Part shown: piece by piece, positions 55,401 to 64,000 of the stretch
Layout of the letters: every line of letters begins with the position of its first letter
Numbering within the stretch: the stretch's first letter is position 1
Source: Zygnema cylindricum
Taxonomy: Eukaryota > Streptophyta > Zygnematophyceae > Zygnematales > Zygnemataceae
Assembly: GCA_037447655.1 (NCBI GenBank)
Contig: JBBHKE010002584.1
Coordinates: forward strand, 308,464 to 372,463
Reading direction: 5' to 3'
DNA length: 64,000 bases
Notes under the pieces: generated by a model
Database searches by the model: none
What the model was told of the DNA's origin: nothing
The model's input: the letters and a program-made list of their open reading frames with translations, nothing else
Made by a program: the position numbers and the translations under genes

Positions 55401-56646
55401 TGTAGAGATGAGGTTTTTGTTCAGCTCCGGAATAAACAATACATCGGAGAATGTTACTATGGATGTCTTTCCTTCTACTAGCACTTTCAGATCTACCGAT
55501 CCTACAAGAGTAGTGGTGACTATCCTCCCATCCCTGTACTCTATCTCTACAGTGGGAATCTTTCTTATCTTAGTGAACAGGTGCCTATCCTTACACATGT
55601 GCATGGAGGCACCTGAATCTATAATCCAACCTGCTTCACCTTTCAATCCACCGTAAGCACATTTCTGCCTTCGTGGAATTTCGACCTCGTTTTTTGCCTC
55701 CAACTCCTCATCCAAAAGGAGCTCATCGTCCTCGTCCTCGGATTCCGCCTCATGTACCTGTGTCACAAGGGCCTTTTTCTTTCCTCTCGGGGAACCACCA
55801 GTCTGCCCCTCCTTTAAACGAAGCTCGGTTAGCTTAGTGCACTCTGTCATATAGTGCCCAGGTTTCTTACAAAAATGACATAAACCTTTGGGAGCCCTTG
55901 GTCCGAACTCGTCGGTCTGATTTTTCAGCTCCCTCCCCCCATAGTTTCCGACCGGTTTCCAAAAATCCTTGTTCCTCAAATCGGTTGAAGTTGCAAAGGC
56001 TTGGCCACTCTTTCCTCCCCTTCGGATCTCAATCGTATTCTCCCGAACGAGAATCATCCCTACCACTGAGTTCCATATCCACCTTGAGTCCGGCAAGTCC
56101 TGCACACGGTTGACTATGTTCTTGAACTCATCGGGTAACTTCATCAGTAAACAGCTAATTTTTCTTTTTCACTAAAATCTTTTCCCGCACTCTCTAGCTC
56201 CATGAAGAGTGTAGCAAGCTCATTGCAAAAATCCAACATTTTCCCTCCTTTGTATACATATTCTTTAACTTTCTGATCAGCCAACTGTTGTTGCTTAATT
56301 CTACCACTTCGGTACATCTCTATAAAAGCCATCCATAGATCGGATGACCTTTCTACCTGCAAATGATGACATGCAAGTCCTTGAGTAAGATGACGTAGGA
56401 TGAAGTGCTTTGCCGCCATATTGTTGAAATCCCAGGTTTGAGTATCATTCTCCTCGTTCCTCGGAAAATGTGACATGAATGCTGAACCAGTTGATATTGG
56501 TGTGGTCGTCTCCTTCTCCGCTCCTTTGTCCACCACCTCTCCTTCCTTTGTCTCCTCCGTTGAAGATGGACCTGCTTTCTTTTTGAATCTGCTTCCTTCA
56601 AACCCTGGAGGAATTCCAAGACTTGATGGACGCCCCAATCATCCAC
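52418..56646 (-). pseudogene. Ty1/copia gag-pol, copia element 2, best preserved
   Basis: Gag is split between a frame at 56638-56144 and the start of a 526-codon frame (56144-54564). The latter holds the CCHC knuckle CHFCKKPGHYMTEC, the protease DSGASMHMC, the integrase zinc finger (WHKRLGHVN, CSGCAQGKAHR) and core (HTDIWGPTK, ITSDNGGEY), then stops at a TAG. Further on come integrase C-terminal and linker sequence (54374-53859), reverse transcriptase with FAPVVKFPSV and YIDD near 53400, and RNase H (52939-52418) with CCWSSKQQKVIAQST and MTKPVPFPKL. A frameshift lies at an A-run near 53648. Compared with copia element 1, similarity is high throughout, so they are one subfamily. Confidence 0.93.
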
Positions 56647-56743
56647 TCACTATCCCCAAAAACCTTTTTTCCCATAGAGCTCCTATCATCATACTTTCCC
56701 AGTATATAAAGCCAGTTCCATTAAAGATAGGTACCTTGAAGGG

Positions 56744-56756
56744 TTGGCCCATAACC
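56744..56756 (-). other. Half-tRNA-type primer-binding site of copia element 2
   Basis: On minus, GGTTATGGGCCAA directly follows the 5' LTR: the same initiator tRNA-Met anticodon-arm complement as in copia element 1, with a change at the twelfth base. Confidence 0.75.
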
Positions 56757-57275
56757 TAAAACTCTGAGACCTCCATAAGTCCTCAGAGTGGACAGCTTCC
56801 AAGAAGCCTCTAGGATAACCCTGACCCCTTTGTGTTTCAGCAAGAACAACTGCCACCCTGGCAGACAAAAACTCTGACCAACTTCACCACTGTGAAGGGA
56901 AGACTCCCTTGAGTCGATAGCAAAAAGAATCTTCGAATTTGCTCCCCTCAGTAGTAAGTTATGGAGGGTCAAAGATGACCTTTTGTACATTAGCTCTCTC
57001 GGAGAGAGGCGGCTACCTACTTAATTTTCTAAGTCCTATCTTCCTCTCCAATCCCTTACTAGTGACGTATGGCACCAATCGCAATAGTGAATAGTACATA
57101 AGGGTACAGGTGCCGGGGTACTTTTTGTACGCCATTGTACATCATGGCCAAAAGTCAACACATACTCTATCCGGATTCGTTGCTATAATTCCCGAAGATA
57201 TCGCAAACCAATGTCGTTCCGCCACGTGTTAATTGACGTGGCGCTGACCGAAAACTGCCAGAAACCTATTCCGCG
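56757..57275 (-). repeat. 5' LTR of copia element 2, truncated
   Basis: It aligns with the outer half of the 3' LTR from the GAGACCTCC end to about CCGAAAACTGCC, then stops abruptly at 57275, where an oppositely oriented LTR begins. The missing part is the U3 start. Confidence 0.78.
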
Positions 57276-58437
57276 TGTTGAAATGTATGTATTTTGTAGG
57301 TCTGAATAAAGGGAAAGAGGAAGTCAGCAAAAGCAGCTTGCCTCTCGCTCCACTCTCTAAACCCCCACACTTGTTGCAGTCATTGTAGGTTGGAGAGACT
57401 GCTAGAGCCATGGCTGCCCATGCTGCATAGAGAGAGAGACAGGCTGTAGTTTTTGGTAGGTTTACCAAAACTGTCTTGACGGACCCTGAATTTGATCTTG
57501 GTACCTACGTCGGTGAAGAAACACGTAGTCGGAAGATTTATCTTGTAGTTGTTGAAAAGAGGTAATTAATATTTCACTTCTCTATTTTTAGTTTTACTTT
57601 AAAGAAAGAGAGTAAGGATCAAAGGCACGCCATGGCTGCCGCAATATTTAGAAAGTGGCAGATTTTGAAATAGATAATATTTTACTGAAATGTTGCCTAA
57701 GTCCAGATTTGAGCCTAGGTCTGTGGACTTCTTTATAGTGGTACGTCTTAACCACTAAGGCGTTGTCGAAACGATACACGTGACGGGTTTCAAAAATATA
57801 TAAACATTAGCGCAACAGCTAATTCACAGCAGACTAACAAAAAGGAGTAATTCATGCATGTACGCGAATCTGAACCATGTAAAATATGTTTTGATCGGAC
57901 CGCCGGCATTATAGCCGCCACGCAAAGTGAGCTTTTGGCGACATACGGAGATAGCGTCACGCGGTGCCACGTGGCGCCACATTATTTGATAACGGAGAAG
58001 ATGGGAGGAGGAACCATGGCTTCCGATTTGACAGGTGTCACGTTGTAAACCTTGTCGTACAATGGTCGTACAATAAGTACATCGCCCATTGTACCTTCTT
58101 GTACTATAAGTGTTCCTATTGGACTAGGGTTTAGTAGTAGGTAGTCGTGAGTAGGCAGATCAAGACTTAGTGATATTTAGGTACCTCTCTCTAAGAGAGC
58201 TTGTAACTATAAAGGTCATCTTTGACCAGCCATAACTTATTGCTCAGGGGAGCAAATTCAATGATTCTTTTTGCGTTTGACTCAAGGGAGTCTTGTCCTC
58301 ACAAGGGTGAGAGTGGTCAGAATATTTGTGTGCCTGGGCGGCACTTATTCAGCGGGAAAGTAGAAGGGGCAAATATTATCCTAGAGGCTTTACATAGGCT
58401 GCTCATTCTTTGGGTCAATGGAGACCACAGAATTGCA
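57276..58437 (+). repeat. Solo copia LTR, plus orientation
   Basis: It begins TGTTGAAATG and ends CAGAATTGCA, the position of the LTR end in related copies, and contains the family blocks (GAGCCATGGCTGCC, GTACCTCTCTCTAAGAGAGC, CAGGGGAGCAAATTC). Neither side shows matching target duplications or internal element sequence. A 65-codon frame inside it (57854-58048) is a by-product. Confidence 0.72.
57706..57774 (-). other. tRNA-like segment in the solo LTR
   Basis: On minus, CGCCTTAGTGGTTAAGACG is a good A-box-like arm of the Ser/Leu tRNA type, and about 25 bp further AGGCTCAAATCTGG fits a weak B box. It again lies antisense within the LTR. It may derive from a tRNA or SINE captured by an ancestral LTR. 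Confidence 0.4.
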
Positions 58438-58459
58438 GTAGTCTAGGACGTATGTTAGA

Positions 58460-59376
58460 ATATATAGGGTACGATAAATATATAAACATAAATAGTTAGA
58501 CTAATTCATTAAACGACATAGTAAGACATAGAAACAGTTTGTATTCTATGGACTACGGGTTATCTCAAAACAAATATCGCGCATTTGCTTCAAATGTGAA
58601 ACAAATATCGCGCATTTGTTTCAAATATGAAACAAATATCGCGCTATTATTTAGACGGCCAATTTCAAATGTCGGTCTGAATCGAACGCCCGTGGTACGA
58701 GCAGGGATTTCGGAGTGGGCGACTTGGCGTTTTTGGGCACCGCCACTCTGAATGACACGTGGCAGGATCCGCGAGGATTGTAGGATTTCCGAAACGCAAG
58801 ATGATAATTCCGGATGTGACAAATATCACATTATGGCGATGTCGTACATTGACCGTACAAAAAGTAAGACGGTGCCTGTACTTTCTTCAACGGTACAGTC
58901 TTACGATTGGATCGTACCTCAGTACTAGGGAGCTTAGAGAGGGGTTTCAGGACTTAGAATAATTTTGCCAGGTAGTCGCCTCTCTCCTAGAGAGCATCTG
59001 TATAAATAGACAAACTTTGCCATTTAATTACAACTCAGTCAGTGGACCACTTTCAGTGATTTTTTTTGTTGCCGACTTAGAGGAGTCTGGGCTACACACG
59101 GGTGTAGTCGGTCAAAGTTTTTGCCTGCCAGGGTGGCTGCATTTCTAAGGGAAAGTCAAAGTGGGTGAATGTGACCAAAACTCATATTCTAACTTTCCAT
59201 TATGTGGTGGAACTGAGCACACAAAAAGTCTTATTTCACAGGGATGAAGTTGTATTGGGTTTCTGATTGTCAAGGGGTCAATCATTTTGGTTTGTATCAA
59301 CTTGGAGTCGACACTAACTAGATGAGTTTCTTGAGAGCTGCCTACTCTGAGGACCAATGGAGGTCTCAAAGTTTCA
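58460..59376 (+). repeat. Copia LTR, 3' portion, plus orientation
   Basis: From three CAAATATCGCGC-type units (58568-58650) through ACACGTGGCAGGATCC and a TATA box it reaches the LTR terminus GGAGGTCTCAAAGTTTCA. The U3 start is absent on its left. It resembles but is not identical to the copia 2 LTR. Confidence 0.65.
58999..59010 (+). promoter_or_regulatory. LTR TATA box
   Basis: TGTATAAATAGA follows the CTCTCTCCTAGAGAGC block. The same place in other LTRs has TGTATTTATAGG (copia 1, 3' LTR) or AACTATAAAGG (58205), so this is the probable core promoter of the retrotransposon. Confidence 0.5.
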
Positions 59377-59962
59377 CCGCGATCTTGGCATCTATCGCGA
59401 CTGTTCGATCAAAACCGACTTTTAATTGTAGGTGTAAAAATTATGTGCGCGGTATTTTTTTCGTTGTTGAAACAAATGTGCGCGATATCCGTTTCGTCAT
59501 CATAACTTACTTAGTACTATATAAAAATGTATCTATGCACTACGTATCTATTTCCCATTAAACAAATTAATCTACGTGTAAATATTTGTATATAAGACTG
59601 TCAAAACCTATTTACTTGAGTATTGGTCTTAGACTTATAGGATAAGGCTAATGGCTACTAGCTAACTTGACGGGCGGTAGGTACCACGATCAAATCCTGG
59701 GTCTGTCAAGTTTCCTTTTGATAAACCTACCAAACTATTGCCAACTTTGTAGAAATTAATGTTCTTTTAAAGTATTTTCTAGGTCTGAATAGAAATAAAA
59801 AAGAAGCGAAGGGAGTCTACCTCTAACTTCTCTCTCCAACTCTCAAACTTGTCGCAGTCACTGAGAAATTGGAGAGGGAGCTAAAGCCATGGCTACCTAG
59901 GCTATCTAGAGGTTTACGGGAAATATATATTAGTTAGGGGTTTATTTACTAAAAGGTATGTG
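59377..59962. repeat. Two copia LTR start fragments in opposite orientations
   Basis: 59377-59744 corresponds to LTR U3 sequence in minus orientation, including GCGCGGTATTTTT and a tRNA-like GATAAGGCTAATGG..GATCAAATCCTGGG stretch. 59745-59962 is an LTR start in plus orientation (ATTAATG, TTTTAAAGTATTTTCTAGG, CTAGAGGTTTACGGG). The second is cut by the LTR of copia element 3. Confidence 0.6.
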
Positions 59963-60941
59963 TGTTGTTCTACAACCACCGTTGCAGGTGGAGGACCAGC
60001 TGTTGTAGTGGAAGTAGACATAAAACCAACAGAAGCTATCAAGTACCTTCTCCAACAGCCAACTTTCAGCTGACACGGAATGTGACTGAAAGAGCCACTT
60101 AGCACCAAATTCAGCACAGTGTTACACCTTATAATAAACTGACAACTCACAAAGTTTCTGATCTATTGACCGAATCAACCATAAGAAATAGTCTCTGCAA
60201 GTTTCTTATAAATTGCCTTTAGAAAAACTATATTCCCAAGAGTGGATACATAATTTTGACTAAGTCCTAAACTATATACTCACTGTGAGTATCTACTAAA
60301 CCATACTAAATATGTTCTCTATACTATGGTACTGTTCTATATCCTAACCAACTATCTAAACTGTACTTTACTGTTTCGTGAGTACTTTCCTAAACCCTAT
60401 TTGCTACCTGCAACAAATGTACTAATGTAACAGTATTTTCTAATGCGCTAAACAACAAATATTTGTTTCCCAAATATTTACAGATATCGTTCGTACAGTA
60501 AATGTTGCTGGTGCTTAGTCAACATTATTCACAACAGTCCAAATGTATGTCGGTCAAATGGTACGAAACATCCTGAGTTTGTACGGCGCACTCAGTCACT
60601 GTGGTCCCCACTTGAATCGCGTCCGTCAACTCGGTTTGCATCAACGATCCTCTTACACTCCTCTCCCGGATTTTCGGCTTAGTCTCCGTCCATACGATTC
60701 ACTGAAGCCGCCCGTATGATTAATGACACGTGGCTGTGGGTGTTGTTGTCACTCCGGAATACCTGCAGTGTCTTCAAATTTCAACACGTGTCCCTGCAGT
60801 CGTACAGTACACTTTAGTGTCTACGTGCTACTGTCACACTATTAGGGGTCACTAGTAAATCAAACTTAGATGAAAATATTCTAAGTCCTAAATCTCCCCT
60901 CACAGCCTTATCTAGTGAACTAAAGATTTCCAAATTCAACA
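59963..60941 (-). repeat. 3' LTR of copia element 3
   Basis: On minus it runs from TGTTGAATTTGG, right after a polypurine tract (AGATTTAGGGGAG), to GTAGAACAACA. The left limit is placed where similarity to the interrupted older LTR stops. The LTR sequence is unlike those of copia 1 and 2 except for a few blocks such as AGGACTTAGAATATTTT. Confidence 0.7.
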
Positions 60942-61050
60942 CTCCCCTAAATCTTTAGACTCACTTACTCACTCAGCCCAATAGCCTCTCTGCAAAACTG
61001 CAACTTAGGAGCAGGAAGGGCTTTGGTTAACATGTCTGCCACCATCTTTT

Positions 61051-61128
61051 CATCTGGTAAATAACACAATTTAATAACTTTTGCAAAATCATTTGGTAAA
61101 TAACACAATTTTATAACTTTTGCAAGAA
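61051..61128. repeat. 39-bp in-frame tandem duplication in copia 3 RNase H
   Basis: Units beginning CATCTGGTAAATAACAC and CATTTGGTAAATAACAC start at 61051 and 61090. 39 bp is 13 codons, so the frame is kept and KVIKLCYLP appears twice in the protein. Confidence 0.9.
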
Positions 61129-61329
61129 AATTTTCTCTGACAAAATGAAGCCTAACATCTATGCGTTTGCTCTTAAAGTGATGGCTGGGGTTAGAGGCAA
61201 TTGGAATGGCTGCGTGGTTGTCACACCAGATAGCCTGAGGTCCTATCTGCATGTAGGCAAGTTCGTGTAAAATAGATTTGACCCATAGAAGCTCTTTAAG
61301 GGCGGAAGCTGCTGCCATATATTCTGACT

Positions 61330-61557
61330 CCATTGTGGATTGAGCTGTAACTTTTTGTAATTTGCTGCTCCAGCAGCAAGTTCTATCTCCAATTTTCAGA
61401 ACAAAGCCGGTTGTAGATTTTTGGCTTAGCATGTCTCCATAGCTCCATTGTGGATTGAGCTGTAACTTTTTGTAATTTGCTGCTCTAGCAGCAAGTTCCA
61501 TCTCCAATTTTCAGAACAAAGCCAGTTGTAGATTTTTGGCTTGGCATGTCTCCATAG
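61330..61557. repeat. 114-bp in-frame tandem duplication in copia 3 RNase H
   Basis: CCATTGTGGATTGAGCTG starts at 61330 and again at 61444. The two 114-bp units (38 codons) are almost identical, so the duplication is much younger than the element's other damage. Confidence 0.92.
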
Positions 61558-63390
61558 CTAGCGTCGCTCCAAGTCTGTATTTTTACCTCTCCTCCTCCGA
61601 GTATAAGCTTGAGATTCGAGTTCCTGCAAGATATCTCAGAACCCTTTTTGCTGCTTCCCAGTCTGCCCTTTTAGGATTTTGCAAACTTCTACTCAGGACT
61701 CCCACAGATGTTGCAATATCAGGTCTTGTGCAGTTCATAAAATAGATCAGACTTCCAACTACCTGTCTGTATGGCTTAGAGGCCATGAACTCTTCCTCCC
61801 TTGACTGTAGACTCTCATTTACCATTATGCCTGAATGTGAGTCATCCCCTTCTAATTTCTGTCTGAATTCCATGGGGGTTACAAACCCTTTTACGTCTTT
61901 CATTTCAAATTTTTCCAGCATATTACCTATTGCTTCTTTCTGGGTTAACATAATCAGCTTTTTCTTTCTATCCCTCTCTACCTGTATACCTAAGATATAC
62001 TTTGCCTCACCGAGGTCTTTCATTTCAAACCTAGACCTTAAAGCTGCTTTAATACGATTTATTTCATTCATTGATTTACTTAATAATAAAAGGTCATCCA
62101 CTTATACAGCAATGTATAGTATCCCATCCTCTCCTTGTAAAACATACACAGAGTGATCCGAGCTAATCCTCTTGAAGCCCAGCCTAATCAAAAATTCATC
62201 CAACTTCAGATTGAATTGCCTAGGGGCTTGTTTCAGCCCATACAAGGATTTCATCAATTTACATACTTGCTCTTCCTTTCCTTTTTCTATATACATGTCA
62301 AGCTGCTTCATATAAATAGTTTCTTCTAATTCTCCATGCAAAAAGGCAGTTTTAACATCCATTTGATGGATTTCCATATCATCTATTGCAGCTAGACTTA
62401 GCAGAATTCTGACAGTAGGAAATCTGACAGCCGGAGAGAAGGTTGCTGCAAAGTCAATACCTTCTTTTTGATTGTATCCTTCGGCCACAAGTCTGGCCTT
62501 ATACCTTTCAATGGTGTTGTCAGGGTTTCAGCTTCACCTTGAACACCCATTTGCTTCGGATGGCTTTTCTGCTTGGAGGAAGATCCAATAGCTCCCATGT
62601 CTGTGCCTCCATAATAGATTTCATTTCATCGTTCGCTGCCATAATCCAATGACTTCTCTCAGTTGATGAAAAGGCCTCTTGAATAGTTAGAGGTACCTCT
62701 GTAGCTGTAGAAAAAGCAAAGTGAGAACTTGCTTGCAGAGGGCTGCTAGATCTCCTTCCCCTTGGAAATTTGGAGGCTGGAATCGTCGGCAGCTTTCGAT
62801 TTGGCCGCCAGGTTTGCTTCGAGATCTGTGCCGGATCTGATATAACAGTCGGTTCCACCTGATCTAGATCTTGTGGTGAAACACCTTGTGAAGGTAGTGG
62901 TGGAACCGAGGGAAGATGGGTTCCATTTGCCGGTGGAAAGTACACTCTTTGTGTATGGTGGAAGATGATATATTCATGTTTCTCTCTTGCCGGTTGCTCT
63001 GGTTCTTTAAACAAGTCAACTGAATCCTGTTCATCCTTGATCTGAACATTCCTAGAGACAATTATTTTTTGTTTTTCAAATACAAAGATCTTGTACCCTT
63101 TTGCATTATCATCATACCCCATAAAGAATCCCGGTAAACCCTTTGCATCCATCTTCCATCTCTCCTTAGATGTATCTAAAATAAAACATTTGCTCCCAAA
63201 GATTTTAAAGTGACTAACATCAGGTTTCTCTCCTATCCAAAGCTCATACGGTGTAGTGCTAACAGATCTTGAAGCAATTATGTTTTTAATGTAAACAGCA
63301 CAGTTAAGTGCCTCAGCCTAGAATTTCAAATCTAGCCCTTTATCTGCAAGCATGGATCGAGCACTTTCTGTCACTGTCCTATTTAATATT

Positions 63391-64000
63391 TATGTTGTTG
63401 TTTGGTCTAAAATAGACCGCAGAAGCCACCCAAACTATCATGCAAGAAGCTAAGCGAAGCTAGGCCAATGAACAATCATTTGAAATGCATCCTCCATTTA
63501 ACATACAACAACATTTAGGGTTTCATGGAATAATAAACATAAATAAACCCTATGACAATATCTAAGGTTTGATGGAATAATCGACATAAACAAACCCTAG
63601 GACAAATGCATAAACAATGCATATCAAACATATATATAATAACATAAATAATAAAAAAAAATGCATCACACATAAACAAGAGTATAATCAAGGTATAATA
63701 ATTATATCATTCATAGTGCATGACCTAATCGACAACCCTAAAGTACTACATCTTTGGTCCCCACTTTACTAACCAGCATTGATGATTAATTCCTAACAAA
63801 GCTCATTCCTATATATGTACACTTGTGAGCTGTCAATGAATCGCTACATGTCAAAATAGCCAACGTAACTTCCACTAAGTAGTATTCAAAATAATGAACG
63901 CGCAAGTAACGATTCACATAGGCACACTTTGAAAAGTACACCGTAAAATCAGCGCTAAATTCCAAAATAGCGTTTCAAAATATCGGTTACATGGGAACAC
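63391..64000. other. Unassigned sequence interrupting copia element 3
   Basis: Copia similarity stops abruptly at about 63390. The following AT-rich sequence has two related ACAAACCCTAGGAC / AAATAAACCCTATGAC units near 63530-63605 but no recognised end or frame. It is probably the edge of another inserted element continuing beyond the window. Confidence 0.45.

Larger units (their letters stand above)
60965..63390 (-). pseudogene. Ty1/copia pol, copia element 3, 5'-truncated
   Basis: Readable parts in coding order are the end of the integrase (about 63390-63150, TVTESARSML and TPYELWIGEKP), a linker frame (63152-62520), reverse transcriptase (62488-61583) and RNase H (61507-60965, TCCWSSKLQKVTAQST, ADMLTKALPAPKL). 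Gag, protease and most of the integrase are missing; the element stops at about 63390. A TAA replaces the tyrosine codon of the catalytic YVDD motif (62102-62104). There is a frameshift near 62520, and two tandem duplications lie in the RNase H region. It cannot be active. Confidence 0.9.

Overview
The window reads as nuclear DNA of a green plant (streptophyte). It holds one conserved, intron-split gene for plastid-type ribose-phosphate pyrophosphokinase (PRPP synthetase) on the minus strand, two less certain minus-strand protein genes of unknown function, and a large excess of decayed transposable elements. The elements are Ty1/copia retrotransposons, a Ty3/gypsy chromovirus, and short non-autonomous DNA transposons of hAT, PIF/Harbinger and TA-target types. 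There are no ribosomal RNA genes, CRISPR arrays or prokaryotic signals. The species cannot be named from the sequence. Base composition is AT-rich and the words GTAC, TGTAC and CCGTAC are conspicuously frequent.

Layout: 1-3.2 kb is a cluster of small DNA transposons and minisatellites. 3.2-5.9 kb is featureless. 5.87-10.34 kb is the 8-exon PRPP synthetase gene (425 aa deduced). 11.1-14.1 kb holds a duplicated repeat, TA-target MITEs and a 50-bp minisatellite. 14.1-20.3 kb is a decayed plus-strand copia element. 20.3-27.2 kb is a minus-strand chromovirus with an additional reading frame between its chromodomain and the 3' LTR. 27.2-31.5 kb holds copia fragments, a 1.28-kb Harbinger-like element and two inverted copies of one MITE. 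32.07-32.65 kb is an hAT MITE with a perfect 8-bp target duplication. 34.2-37.85 kb is the pair of hypothetical genes with purine-rich flanks and paired TGACGTCA sites. 38-46.6 kb is intergenic with more MITEs, an hAT element and a perfect 44-bp palindrome. 46.6-63.4 kb is a copia graveyard with two degenerate minus-strand elements and several partial LTRs. The last 0.6 kb is unassigned.

How parts relate: the PRPP synthetase gene makes PRPP for nucleotide, histidine and tryptophan synthesis, probably in the plastid. Everything else recognised is selfish DNA, much of it nested, so insertion order can be read: one MITE sits inside a duplicated repeat whose other copy keeps the empty site, one hAT MITE splits a minisatellite, and one MITE lies inside the Harbinger-like element, which itself cuts a copia fragment. 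The most noteworthy signals are the extra chromovirus reading frame, the TA-target MITE family with its sequence-verified empty site, copia elements whose primer site matches the anticodon arm of initiator tRNA-Met, and tRNA-like modules inside copia LTRs. No novel cellular system is demonstrated.
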